Shown: positions 18,133 to 27,157 of the stretch, one piece after another
Numbering within the stretch: the stretch's first letter is position 1
Layout of the letters: the number at the start of each line of letters is the position of its first letter
Source of the DNA: Janthinobacterium violaceinigrum
Lineage (GTDB): Bacteria; Pseudomonadota; Gammaproteobacteria; Burkholderiales; Burkholderiaceae_D
NCBI RefSeq assembly: GCF_009208555.1
Contig: NZ_WFLI01000004.1
Span: 186,001 to 250,000 of the forward strand
DNA: 64,000 nucleotides
Direction of reading: 5' to 3'
Notes under the pieces: generated by a model
Databases searched by the model: none
The model's input: only the letters and a program-made list of their open reading frames with translations
What the model was told of the DNA's origin: nothing
Position numbers and translations under genes: made by a program

Positions 18133-19047
18133 ATGGAATTACGCCACTTGCGCTACTTCGTTGCGGTTGCCGAAGAAAAGAACTTCACGCGCGCCGCCGC
18201 GCGCCTGCATATCGCGCAGCCGCCGCTCAGCCGGCAGATGCAGCAGCTGGAAGAAACCCTGGGCGTGGCGCTGATCGAAAAGGGTTCGCGTCCCTTGCGG
18301 CTGACGGAAGCGGGCGAGTTTTTCCTCGCCCACGCGCGCCCGCTGCTCGACCAGGTGCGCGACCTGAAGGCGATGACGCAGCGCATCGGCAAGCTGGAAC
18401 GCACCCTGTCGATCGGCTTCGTCGCCTCGACCCTGTACGGCGAATTGCCCGATGTCGTGCACCGTTATTGCGAGCGCCACCCCGAGGTCGACGTGACCCT
18501 GCATGAAATGACGACGGTGGAGCAGATCAAGGCCTTGAAGGAAGGCCGCATCGACGTGGGTTTCGGGCGCCTGAAAAGCGAGGACCCCAGCATCCGCCGC
18601 ATCCTGCTGCGCGAAGAGCGCCTGGTGGTGGCCCTGCCGCCCGGGCACCGGCTGGCCCATGGCGAGGGCGGCCTGCGCCTGGCGGACCTGACGCATGAAA
18701 CCCTGCTGGTCTATCCGAAAGCGCCGCGCCCCAGCTTTGCCGACCAGGTGCTGGCCATGTTCAGCGATGGCAATGTCACGCCCGGCCCCGTCACGGAAGT
18801 GCGCGAGCTGCAGATTTCCATGGGACTGGTGGCAGCCGGCCAGGGCATTTCCATCGTGCCCGAAAGCGTGCAGGCCATGCATCACCGTAACGTGGTGTAC
18901 CGCAAGCTGGACGACAGGCATGCGTTCTCGCCCATCCTGTTCAGCATGCGGCACATGGACCGCTCGCCCGAGCTGGAAAACATTCTCGCTGCCGTGTATT
19001 CGATCTACGATGAACACGGCATTGCGCACGTCAAGGAAAGCCTGTAA
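18133..19047 (+). CDS. catR: LysR-family regulator of the catBC-pcaD operon (CatR/CatM-like)
   Basis: 304 residues from the ATG at 18133, preceded by AAAGG at a 7-base spacing; it begins MELRHLRYFVAVAEEKNFTR, the standard LysR start. The helix-turn-helix is in AAARLHIAQPPLSRQMQQLE. The effector domain contains LSIGFVASTLYGELP and GAGQGISIVPES-like segments of the CatM/BenM group. It lies divergent to catB. By analogy it would activate catB with cis,cis-muconate as co-inducer; the ligand is inferred. Confidence 0.92.
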   Translation: MELRHLRYFVAVAEEKNFTRAAARLHIAQPPLSRQMQQLEETLGVALIEKGSRPLRLTEAGEFFLAHARPLLDQVRDLKAMTQRIGKLERTLSIGFVASTLYGELPDVVHRYCERHPEVDVTLHEMTTVEQIKALKEGRIDVGFGRLKSEDPSIRRILLREERLVVALPPGHRLAHGEGGLRLADLTHETLLVYPKAPRPSFADQVLAMFSDGNVTPGPVTEVRELQISMGLVAAGQGISIVPESVQAMHHRNVVYRKLDDRHAFSPILFSMRHMDRSPELENILAAVYSIYDEHGIAHVKESL

Positions 19048-19057
19048 CAGGCACCCG

Positions 19058-19444
19058 CTACAGCGGCGCGTCGGCCAGCAGTTCGGGGCGCAGCGCGCGG
19101 ATGCGCAATTCCGTGAAGTAGCCGCCCGCCTCGTTGTAGCGCAGGTAGTGGCGGCCGCAATTGAGGCAGCGGGCCACCTGGCTCAGGTTGGCGGGATAGA
19201 AGCGCGGCGCGATGGGCGCGTCCACGCTGTCGTAGCGCGTGCCCTGCGGGTGGTACTCGTCAAACGTGGGTTCTTCGTACGGGTCTTCGCGCAGGGTGCC
19301 GACTTCTTCGAAGCGGTCCAGCTCCAGCGAGGTGGGCAGGCGCTGCCAGGCGTCCAGCGGAACGGCGCAGCAGCTGCATTTCTGGGTAACCGCGGCCGAC
19401 GCGGCGGCCAGGGTGGACAGGGCGGGAAAATCGATGAATACCAT
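19058..19444 (-). CDS. Conserved hypothetical protein with two CxxC-type cysteine motifs
   Basis: 128 residues, function not recognised. Two cysteine clusters (QKCSCCAVPLDAW near the N-terminus and ARCLNCGRHYLRYNEAGGY near residue 92) look like the two halves of a zinc ribbon separated by about 65 acidic residues (EEVGTLREDPYEEPTFDEYH). There is no signal peptide. It converges with the CatR-like gene and has no clear operon partner. Confidence 0.65.
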   Translation of the reverse strand: MVFIDFPALSTLAAASAAVTQKCSCCAVPLDAWQRLPTSLELDRFEEVGTLREDPYEEPTFDEYHPQGTRYDSVDAPIAPRFYPANLSQVARCLNCGRHYLRYNEAGGYFTELRIRALRPELLADAPL

Positions 19445-19533
19445 GGTTCAGCCTATGCAAGGGGCGGCCCATGGCAACGAGCCTGGCCGCGCCCTTGCAT
19501 TCTAGCCCAGCCAGCGCCAGGCCATATGGTCCG

Positions 19534-20874
19534 TCATCGCGCAAGCCGGCGCCGGCGGCCATGGCGCGCCAGTCCCAGCTCCAGCAGCATCAGCAGGCTG
19601 CCGGACAGGAGCAGCAGCGGCATCAGCGCGCACATGCCCGCCGCCGTCAGCCAGGCCAGGACCGAGGGCGACGTCCAGGCGCCCGGCAGCAGCTTGGGCA
19701 AGCCCAGCGAACCTGGCAGGCGCCGCTTGAAGAACATCACCCAGCCCGATACGAGCGAGAACAGCACGCTGGCGCCGAACACGAGCAACAGCGCCTGGTT
19801 CCACCAGCCGAATTCGCCCCTGTGGAAGGGGATGCCGATGGCCGTGGCCTTGCCGAACGCCGTCTGCGCATCCCAGCCCGCGTAGTACAGGGGCTTGCCG
19901 CTGTAAGCGTCGAACTGCAGGTCGAAGCGCAAGGTGGGCCGGCTGCGGTCGGCCATGGTGGCGCGCCACACGTCGTCCTGGCTGGCGGGCGCCGTCAATT
20001 GCACGGCGATGGCGGGCGCATGGCTGCGCGCCACCTGCCAGGCGCCCTGCCAGTCGAGCGGAGCACCTTCCTCGGTTGACTGCAGGCCGCGCGGCGCGGG
20101 CGGCGATGCCTGGCCGCTGACGTCGCGCAGCGCGCGGATGCGCGCGCCCGCCTGCTGGCTCCACGTCAGTCCCGTCGTCAGAATCACGACACTCACCAGC
20201 CCCAGCGCCACGCCCAGGAAGGCATGCCATTGGCGCCAGCCATTGCGCCCGCGCGCGCCCCGCTTCGGCAAGCCCGCTTGCGCGCCGCGCGGCCACCACA
20301 GGACCACGCCCGTCACCAGCATCACCATCAGCCAGCTGGCCGCCAGTTCAATCATCCAGCGCCAGCCATCGTTTTGCAGCAGCCGCGAATGCAGCTTCTT
20401 CGCCCAGTTGCCGAAGCGTTCGCTGCTGGCCAGGCTGCCCAGCACGCGCGCATCGTAGGGGTTCACATACACGACGACGGCTTGCGCGGGCAGGCCGAAT
20501 TTCGGCTTGGCGGCGGCATGCCCGCCGTGGCCCGCATGTTCAGCATGTTCGCCTTGCGCGCCGCCGGGCGGCGCAAACGCCACCTGCACCGCGTCGTCCT
20601 GTTGAAACGGCGGCACCACGTGCTGCACTTCCCAGCCACGCGGCGCCGCCCGTTCCGCTGCCGCCACGGCGGCGTCCAGCGGCCGCATGGCGCCCTGCGG
20701 CGCCACATGGTCGAGGTGGGCGTACAGCGCCGTTTCGATCTGCGGCGTGAACACGTACAGGATGCCCGTCAAGGTCGCCAGCAAGGCGAACGGCGAGGCG
20801 ATCAACGCGGCCCAGAAGTGGATGCGCCAATACAGGCTTTTACGCCGGGCGATGAGAAAGGTGAAATCGTCCAT
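19534..20874 (-). CDS. PepSY-associated inner-membrane protein (siderophore/metal-uptake linked)
   Basis: About 446 residues with four to five membrane helices: one near the start (HFWAALIASPFALLATLTGILYVF), then a periplasmic PepSY-like region, a pair in the middle (ASWLMVMLVTGVVLWWP; FLGVALGLVSVVILTTGL) and more at the end. A histidine-rich loop (EHAEHAGHGGHAA) could bind metal. Proteins of this type sit next to TonB receptors and some are ferric-siderophore reductases. The gene starts a few bases after the TonB receptor stop. The ATG at 20874 has GAGG six bases upstream; an ATG at 20880 is also possible. Confidence 0.82.
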   Translation of the reverse strand: MDDFTFLIARRKSLYWRIHFWAALIASPFALLATLTGILYVFTPQIETALYAHLDHVAPQGAMRPLDAAVAAAERAAPRGWEVQHVVPPFQQDDAVQVAFAPPGGAQGEHAEHAGHGGHAAAKPKFGLPAQAVVVYVNPYDARVLGSLASSERFGNWAKKLHSRLLQNDGWRWMIELAASWLMVMLVTGVVLWWPRGAQAGLPKRGARGRNGWRQWHAFLGVALGLVSVVILTTGLTWSQQAGARIRALRDVSGQASPPAPRGLQSTEEGAPLDWQGAWQVARSHAPAIAVQLTAPASQDDVWRATMADRSRPTLRFDLQFDAYSGKPLYYAGWDAQTAFGKATAIGIPFHRGEFGWWNQALLLVFGASVLFSLVSGWVMFFKRRLPGSLGLPKLLPGAWTSPSVLAWLTAAGMCALMPLLLLSGSLLMLLELGLARHGRRRRLAR

Positions 20875-20882
20875 GGCCATCC

Positions 20883-22994
20883 TCACAGGGCGTTGTAGGT
20901 GTAGGACAGGCCCAGCATCACGCTGCGCGGCGCGCCGGGCGTGTACTGGTTCTGCGTATTGGCCGCGTAGCTGCCCGCGCCCGAATAGCTGCTGCTGGCC
21001 GAATCCGCATAGCGCCTGTCCGTCAGGTTGCGCACCTGCGCCCATGCCTCCAGCCCGCGCGCAATCCGATAGCTGGCGCGCAGGTTGAACAGCGCGTGTC
21101 CGCCATACTCCACCGTGTTGGCATTGTTCATCCAGTAGCGGCCCTGGTGCACGGCTTCGAGCGCCACCCTGGCACCGGCCACGGGCTTGTAGCCGATCTC
21201 GAACGAGGTGATGTCGCGCGGCGCCTGCGGCATGTCGCGCCCGCTGTAATCAAGGCTGGCAGACACCTGGTAGCGCAGGTAGCGGTGGCGCGCGATGGCC
21301 GTCGCAAAGCGCGCGTCGAACGGGCCGCTGTCGTAGGTCAGGCCAAGCTCCAGCCCTTCGCTGCGCGTGCGCCCCGCATTGCGGTTTTCGCTGTTCCCCG
21401 GCGACAGCGTGTAGCTGACGATGGTGTCGCGCCCGTCGAGCCGGTACACAGCCGTATCGAGTTTCAGGCGCCCCTGCAGGAAGGCCCAGCGCAAGCCCAG
21501 TTCATAGTTGTTGTAGACCGACGGCTGCAAGTCGGCGATGCCCGTCTTGCCATACAGCTGGCTCACTTCGGGCGGCGTGAATCCCTGGCTGACATTCGCA
21601 TACACGCTGCCCGCATGGCCGATGGCGTAGGTGGCGCCCAGCTTCGGGCTGGCGTGGGAAAAGCTGCGCGACTCGTCGGGCGCGCCGTAATTGACGCTGC
21701 CGCCGGGCGCCAGATTGTTGTGGTAATCGTAGCGGATGGCGTCCGAGCGGCCGCCCAGCACCACGCGCGTACCCGCCATCGGAGAAAATTCCCATTGCGC
21801 GAAGACGGCAGTGTTCAGGATGTCCGTCTGGTAGTCGCGCACGCCCAGCGGATTGGCGGCATCGGCCAGGGTGTAGGACAGGTAGCGGCCCGTGGCGGCA
21901 TCGCGCACGATGGACAGGTTATCGCTGACAAAAGGATTGTCGCTCTTGTCCACATACACGCCGGCGATCAGGCGCGAGTTCAGCCACGCGAAATTCTGCT
22001 GGTGTTTCACGTCCAGGCCCAGCGAATCGACATGGTTGTTGTTGATGACGCCCTTGCACAGCATGCCCGCGCAGCTGCCGATGGAATAGGCGGGAATCTG
22101 CCCATGGTCGTTCTTGCGCGTAAACACGGTGACGGTGCTCGTGCCATTGGCTGTCGTCTCGCCCTCCCACGCCAGATTCATGCGCGTGGTCTTGTCCTTG
22201 CGGTAGGTGAACGTGTTCAGGCTCTTGCCCGGGTCATTGCGGTAATCGTTCTCGAACAGGCTGCCCGTCATGGCCGCGTCGAGATCCGTGTGGACGATGG
22301 TGGCGCGCAGCTGCGAAGCGGGACTGAGCGCATAGTCGGCGCGCAGCGAAAACGAATCCTTGTCGCCGTAGCTGTACTCTTGCCAGTTGTCGCGCGAACG
22401 GCGCGAGCTGTAATGGGAAAAGCGCAGTCCCAGCGGCCCCCACGTATCGCTGGCGGCAGTGTCGTAGCGCGTGTAGCCGCCCGTATTGTCGCGCCGCGCG
22501 CCCACCGTGGCCGTCGGCGTGGCGCTGGCGCCGGCCGTGAGGAAATTGACGGCGCCGCCCACGGCATTGCTGCCATACAGCGAGGAAGCGGCTCCCTTCA
22601 CCACTTCCACGCCGCTGGCCCCGGCCATGTTCATCTCGTTGAGCGAGTTGTGGTTGAAGACGCCCAGCGGCCGAATGGGAATGCCGTCTTCCAGGTACTG
22701 GTACACGGCGTTCGTGCCGATGGGCTGGCGGATGCTCATGCTGTGTTGTTCGTTGCCCAGGTCATTCCAGTACACGCCGGCGATGCGGTTGAGGATATCG
22801 CCCATGGTCTTGGGCTTGTCGCGTTCCAGCATTTTGGCATTGACGACGCCGATGGCCTGCGGCGTTTCGGACAGCCAGGACTGCGCGCGCGAGCCGGAAA
22901 CGACGACGGTGTCGATGGTGTGATCCGATTGCGCCTGCGCGCAGGGGTAAGCCACGGTGATGGCCGCGGCCAGCACCAACAGTTTCTTGTTCAT
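20883..22994 (-). CDS. TonB-dependent outer-membrane receptor
   Basis: 703 residues from the ATG at 22994 (MNKKLLVLAAAITVAYPCAQAQ, a Sec signal peptide). A TonB box-like DTVVVSG follows, then the plug domain (ETPQAIGVVNAKML to GAASSLYGSNAVGGAVNF) and a 22-strand type barrel ending in YNAL. It takes up a metal chelate across the outer membrane, energised by TonB. Its partners are a PepSY membrane protein downstream and a DUF2946 protein upstream; the latter combination is often seen with copper or other metal receptors, so copper is as likely as a ferric siderophore. No Fur box was recognised in the short gap upstream. Confidence 0.9.
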   Translation of the reverse strand: MNKKLLVLAAAITVAYPCAQAQSDHTIDTVVVSGSRAQSWLSETPQAIGVVNAKMLERDKPKTMGDILNRIAGVYWNDLGNEQHSMSIRQPIGTNAVYQYLEDGIPIRPLGVFNHNSLNEMNMAGASGVEVVKGAASSLYGSNAVGGAVNFLTAGASATPTATVGARRDNTGGYTRYDTAASDTWGPLGLRFSHYSSRRSRDNWQEYSYGDKDSFSLRADYALSPASQLRATIVHTDLDAAMTGSLFENDYRNDPGKSLNTFTYRKDKTTRMNLAWEGETTANGTSTVTVFTRKNDHGQIPAYSIGSCAGMLCKGVINNNHVDSLGLDVKHQQNFAWLNSRLIAGVYVDKSDNPFVSDNLSIVRDAATGRYLSYTLADAANPLGVRDYQTDILNTAVFAQWEFSPMAGTRVVLGGRSDAIRYDYHNNLAPGGSVNYGAPDESRSFSHASPKLGATYAIGHAGSVYANVSQGFTPPEVSQLYGKTGIADLQPSVYNNYELGLRWAFLQGRLKLDTAVYRLDGRDTIVSYTLSPGNSENRNAGRTRSEGLELGLTYDSGPFDARFATAIARHRYLRYQVSASLDYSGRDMPQAPRDITSFEIGYKPVAGARVALEAVHQGRYWMNNANTVEYGGHALFNLRASYRIARGLEAWAQVRNLTDRRYADSASSSYSGAGSYAANTQNQYTPGAPRSVMLGLSYTYNAL

Positions 22995-23071
22995 GTGATT
23001 CTCGTTTAAGTGTGCGGATGCGGCGTGTCCCACCGCAAGGCGGACAGCGCCAACATTGAAAATGCAAGGAC

Positions 23072-23470
23072 TTAGACGAGTGCGGGCGGCGCGCGCGATT
23101 GCGCGGTGGACCAGATGAACAGCGGGGACGGCGACTGGTAGTACAGGGCCGGGAAAATGGCCGTGCCGCCGGCGACGGGCAGCGGCAGCACGGGACTGGG
23201 CGGCAAGCCCACGGAACCCGCATGCGTGGAACAGAAGGCGCAATGCTCCATCTGCATGGCCTTGCCGCCGGACTTGCCGTCGGCGCCGCCATCATCGTCG
23301 ACCTGGACGAAACGGATGCCGGCCACCGAGCAGATTTCCGCCCAGCCGGAGCCGGACTCCTGCTTGGCATTGGCGACGGCCTGGGAAACCGATGGCGCGA
23401 GCGCCGCCAGCAGGATCGCGAAACAGGCGATCCAGGCGGCGCAGCGGCGTGTGAAAGAGGTCATTCCCAT
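23072..23470 (-). CDS. DUF2946-family secreted protein
   Basis: 132 residues with an N-terminal signal sequence (WIACFAILLAALAPSVSQAV) and the DUF2946 hallmark HCAFCSTHAG. The conserved His-Cys-x-x-Cys suggests a periplasmic metal site, and the family often accompanies TonB receptors and copper genes. It is 77 bases upstream of the receptor on the same strand. ATG codons at 23470 and 23464 are both possible starts. Function is not known. Confidence 0.78.
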   Translation of the reverse strand: MGMTSFTRRCAAWIACFAILLAALAPSVSQAVANAKQESGSGWAEICSVAGIRFVQVDDDGGADGKSGGKAMQMEHCAFCSTHAGSVGLPPSPVLPLPVAGGTAIFPALYYQSPSPLFIWSTAQSRAPPALV

Positions 23471-23517
23471 GGCCGCATTTTACCAGCGGCCGCCGGGACT
23501 GGGTAGCGGAAAGCGGC

Positions 23518-24114
23518 TCAGGCGGCCGGACAGGCGGCGTTGCCGCCGTCAAAACCACGCACGACGCTCGCCGTATCGGCGGCGATGCGGCCGACGGCGC
23601 GGCGGTGGCCCAGTACCAGTTCATCGTAGCCCGCGCCCACCTTTTCATTGGCTATCGTGCGGCAAGTCACCACCTTGTTGCTGGCCAGCTGGCGCACGCT
23701 CCACACGGCATCGATCAGCGCATACTGGCCCATCACGGACTCGAAGCGCTGCACATTGGTGCTGATGCGGTACACGGGCAGGTTGTCCGGATGCGGCGTG
23801 CGGAACACGTCGATGGCGCCCAGCTCGTTCGTCACGGCCGTCGACAAGGCCTGGCCGATCTCGCCGGCCAGCGGCCCGGCCCAGCGCTGCTGCTCCAGCA
23901 ATTCGATGCGGCCCGACGGCGCCGTCACGACGAACTGGTTGCGGCTCACCTGCTGCGGCACGCTGACGGCCAGCACCTCGACATAGTATTTGACGGGCTT
24001 GGCCGGCTGCGCGTCGGCGCCGCCGCTGAGCGTATAGAAATGCTCGGGCTGGGGCGTGGAGCACCCGCCCAGCAGGATGGCCGTCATCACAAGCGCAAGA
24101 ATTGGCTGCTTCAT
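23518..24114 (-). CDS. pqiC: PqiC-type outer-membrane lipoprotein
   Basis: 198 residues. Lipobox LLGGCS at residues 15-20 gives a lipoprotein with Cys19. The body (EHFYTLSGG, VLAVSVPQQVSRNQFVV, ISTNVQRFES) matches the auxiliary lipoprotein family PF03886 (PqiC/YmbA). In the Pqi system it is thought to receive lipids delivered by the PqiB tube at the outer membrane. Its ATG overlaps the end of pqiB by 4 bases, so translation is coupled. Confidence 0.92.
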   Translation of the reverse strand: MKQPILALVMTAILLGGCSTPQPEHFYTLSGGADAQPAKPVKYYVEVLAVSVPQQVSRNQFVVTAPSGRIELLEQQRWAGPLAGEIGQALSTAVTNELGAIDVFRTPHPDNLPVYRISTNVQRFESVMGQYALIDAVWSVRQLASNKVVTCRTIANEKVGAGYDELVLGHRRAVGRIAADTASVVRGFDGGNAACPAA

Positions 24115-25742
24115 TTTTTCTCATCTCCTTTTTTACCGCGGATCAGGGACTCCGGATGACGTTCCAGGTAATCCGACAGGGCGTTGAGCGATTGCAGGGT
24201 TTGCGTCAGTTGCTGCAAGGCCTGGCGCACGTCCGACTGCAGCGGCGAATCCTTTTGCAGCACCTGTTCGGCCGTGCCGAAGGTCTGTTTCGCCGCCGTC
24301 AGGGTATCGCGCATTTCCGGCACCACCTGGCCATCGAGCTGCTTGAACAGGGTATTGGCCTGCTTGATGGTGGCATTCAGGTTGTTGCCGATCTCCGCGT
24401 ACGGCACCTGGTCGAGCTTGCGGGCGATGCTGGCAATCTGCGTCTGCAATTCGTCGAGCGTGTTCGGCACGGTCGGCACTTCCAGCGGATATTTGTTCAG
24501 CTCCAGCGCCACCTTCGGCGCTTTCGGGAAGAAGTCGAGCGCGATGTACAGCTGGCTGGTCAGCAGGTTGCCCGTGCGTAGCTGGGCGCGCAAGCCACGG
24601 CTGACCATGCGTTCGAGCAGCTGGTGGCCAGCCGAACCTTCCGCATCATCGACGGCCGTCTTGAAACGCATGCCCAGGCGGGCCGGATACAGGCTGACGG
24701 TGACGGGCATGCGAAAGTTCTTCTTCACGGGATCGAATTCGATGCCCACCGAGCGCACCTCGCCCAGCACGATGCCGCGGAAGTCCACCGTGGCGCCGGG
24801 CTGCAAGCCGCGCAGGGACTGGTCGAAATAGAACACGGTGGTAATGGCTTCGCCATCGGGCTCGCGCATGGCGCTGGCCTCGTCGGCGGCCAGGCGGTAG
24901 CTGGTGCCAGCCGGCGCAGGGTCTTCCGGCTTGCGGCCATTTTCCGCCTCGAAGGCGATGCCGCCCACCAGCATGGCGGCCAGCGACTGCGTGTTGAGCT
25001 TGAAACCGTTCGAATCGAGGCGCACGTCGACGCCGCTGGCATGCCACCAGCGCGCATTCTTGCCGACGAACTGGTCGTACGGCGCGTTCACGAACACCGA
25101 CATGGTGATGCCGTGGCCATCCTTGTCCAGCGCGAAGCTGACCACCTTGCCCACCCGCAGGCGGTGGAAGAACAGGGGCGAACCGACATCGACGGATCCC
25201 AGGCTGTCCGCATGCAGGGTGTACAGCTTGCCCTTCTGGTCGCCGGCCACGGGGGGCGGGTCTTCCATGCCGACGAAACTATCCTTTTTGGCTTCCGACT
25301 TGCCCGTGTCGACGCCGATGTAGGCGCCCGACAGCAAGGTGCCCAGGCCCGTCACGCCGCTGGCGCCGATCTGCGGGCGCACCACCCAGAAGCGCGAATC
25401 GGCGGTGGCGAAACGGCGTGCTTCCTTGCTCATGTCGATCGTCACCAGCACCTTGCTCAAGTCGTCGCCGAGGGTGATGGCGCGCACCTGGCCGATATCG
25501 ACATCCTTGTACTTGACCTTGGTCTTGCCCGGTTCCAGGCCTTCCGCGCTCTTGAAACTGACCGTCACCGTGGGGCCCTGGTCCAGGATGGACTTGGCGG
25601 CCAGGCCGGCGCCGATCAGCGCAGCGAGCAAGGGAATGAGCCATACCAGCGACGGCAGCCAGCGGCTGCCCTGTTCCACGTCGGGCTCGGGCAATGGCCG
25701 GCCACCCGTTTCGGCAAGGTCGCCTGCTTCTTTGTCAGACAT
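24111..25742 (-). CDS. pqiB: PqiB, MCE-domain lipid transport protein
   Basis: 543 residues. One N-terminal membrane helix (SLVWLIPLLAALIGAGLAAKS), then three MCE repeats (for example TVSFKSAEGLEPGKTKVKYKDV, and ATVDFRGIVLGEVRSVGIEFDP), then a long helical C-terminal part. PqiB trimers or hexamers form a tunnel across the periplasm. The ATG at 25742 follows GGAG by seven bases and overlaps pqiA by 8 bases; an ATG four codons earlier is less well placed. Confidence 0.95.
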   Translation of the reverse strand: MSDKEAGDLAETGGRPLPEPDVEQGSRWLPSLVWLIPLLAALIGAGLAAKSILDQGPTVTVSFKSAEGLEPGKTKVKYKDVDIGQVRAITLGDDLSKVLVTIDMSKEARRFATADSRFWVVRPQIGASGVTGLGTLLSGAYIGVDTGKSEAKKDSFVGMEDPPPVAGDQKGKLYTLHADSLGSVDVGSPLFFHRLRVGKVVSFALDKDGHGITMSVFVNAPYDQFVGKNARWWHASGVDVRLDSNGFKLNTQSLAAMLVGGIAFEAENGRKPEDPAPAGTSYRLAADEASAMREPDGEAITTVFYFDQSLRGLQPGATVDFRGIVLGEVRSVGIEFDPVKKNFRMPVTVSLYPARLGMRFKTAVDDAEGSAGHQLLERMVSRGLRAQLRTGNLLTSQLYIALDFFPKAPKVALELNKYPLEVPTVPNTLDELQTQIASIARKLDQVPYAEIGNNLNATIKQANTLFKQLDGQVVPEMRDTLTAAKQTFGTAEQVLQKDSPLQSDVRQALQQLTQTLQSLNALSDYLERHPESLIRGKKGDEKK

Positions 25743-27093
25743 GCTGTTCTCCAATCACTGTATTGTTTCCGGTATTTGTCGTCACCACCACGGGTTCTTC
25801 CTCGCCTGGCACCTGCTCGTCGACGGGGTCCCAGATCAGACGCGGGTCGAACTGCATCGCTGCCAGCATGGTCAGCACCACCACGGCGCCAAAGGCCAGC
25901 GCGCCGGGACCGGCCGTGATCACGGCCAGCGACTTGAAACGCACCAGCGCCACCGTCAGGGTGACGACAAAGATATCGAGCATGGACCAGCGGCCGATGA
26001 ATTCGACCATGCGGTACAGGACGGTGCGCTGGCGCGGCCGCCAGCGCGAACGCCGCTGCGCGGTGAACGCCAGCAGCGCCAGCACGCCCAGCTTGAGCAT
26101 GGGCACGACCACGCTGGCGATGAAAATGATGATGGCCAGGCCTTTCGAGCCGCTGGTCCAGAACAGCACCACGCCGCTCATGATGGTGTCGTCCTGCGCG
26201 CCGAACAGCGACTGCGTCACCATCACGGGCAGCAGGTTGGCGGGAATGTAGAGGATCATGGCGGCGATCAGCAAGGCCCAGGTGCGGCTGATGCTGTTTG
26301 GCTTGCGCACATGCAGGGCCGAGCCGCAGCGCACGCAGCGCAGGTGTTTTCCATGGCCCAGGGGCGGCGCCACCAGGCCGCAGGCATGGCAGGGCACCAT
26401 CTTCGCGCCGGGCGCGAACGCCTTGTAGCGGATGCCGGGCAGCGCTTGCCGGGTCAGGTCGTCGCCCAGGTTCCACAAGGCCTTGGGGTCGAACGAGACG
26501 ACGATGGCCAGCAGCAGGGTGAGCGCGCCAAACGCGAACAGGCCCGGTTGCGGCAGCACGGTGGCCAGGCTGGTCATCTTGACGACCGTGATCAGGATGC
26601 CGATCATCAGCACTTCCGTCATGCCCCATTCGCGCGCCGTCTGCACGGCGCGCAGCACGCGGTTAAAACCGGGCACCTTGATGCCGCCGCGCAGACCCAG
26701 CGCCACGTACAGCAGGGAACCCAGTTCGATGGCGGGAAAGAGGATGGTAAACAGGAAGACCATCGTCGCCACCACCTGCATCTGCTCGGACCACAGCACG
26801 CGGATGGAACCGAGCAAGGTGGCGCTGGAAGTCAGGCCATTGACGTCGAGTTCGACGATGGGGAAGAACTGGGCGATCAGGAAGACCAGGGCGGCGCCCA
26901 GGGTCAGCGCCACGACCTTGTCCAGGCCAGCGGAAGCACCGCGGCCCGAGGCGGCCCGGTACAGCACCGAGCGGCAACGGACGCAGCGCGCCTTTTCGCG
27001 TGGACGCAGCGGACGTTTGCGGTACAGCACGCCGCAGTCATGGCAGCTAATCAGGTCGTATCGGTGCACAGTGTGAAGTTTGCCGGCGCGCAA
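25735..27093 (-). CDS. pqiA: PqiA, inner-membrane protein of the Pqi lipid transport system
   Basis: 452 residues; two homologous halves, each with a cysteine zinc-ribbon-like motif (CHDCGVLYRKRPLRPREKARCVRC and CHACGLVAPPLGHGKHLRCVRC patterns) and four membrane helices. It is the membrane component that feeds PqiB. The chosen TTG start (27093) has GGGAT upstream; a GTG at 27069 is an alternative. First gene of pqiABC; the paraquat-inducible promoter of E. coli cannot be assumed here. Confidence 0.93.
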   Translation of the reverse strand: MRAGKLHTVHRYDLISCHDCGVLYRKRPLRPREKARCVRCRSVLYRAASGRGASAGLDKVVALTLGAALVFLIAQFFPIVELDVNGLTSSATLLGSIRVLWSEQMQVVATMVFLFTILFPAIELGSLLYVALGLRGGIKVPGFNRVLRAVQTAREWGMTEVLMIGILITVVKMTSLATVLPQPGLFAFGALTLLLAIVVSFDPKALWNLGDDLTRQALPGIRYKAFAPGAKMVPCHACGLVAPPLGHGKHLRCVRCGSALHVRKPNSISRTWALLIAAMILYIPANLLPVMVTQSLFGAQDDTIMSGVVLFWTSGSKGLAIIIFIASVVVPMLKLGVLALLAFTAQRRSRWRPRQRTVLYRMVEFIGRWSMLDIFVVTLTVALVRFKSLAVITAGPGALAFGAVVVLTMLAAMQFDPRLIWDPVDEQVPGEEEPVVVTTNTGNNTVIGEQHV

Positions 27094-27157
27094 GCGCGAC
27101 TATCCCATATCAATGCCAGCAATCATGACAGAGTTGGCATTTTCCTGCACTACAGCA

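Noticed and set aside
20881-21045. Longer N-terminus for the PepSY protein
   Set aside because: It would run into the coding region of the TonB receptor and shows no signal-like or conserved sequence.
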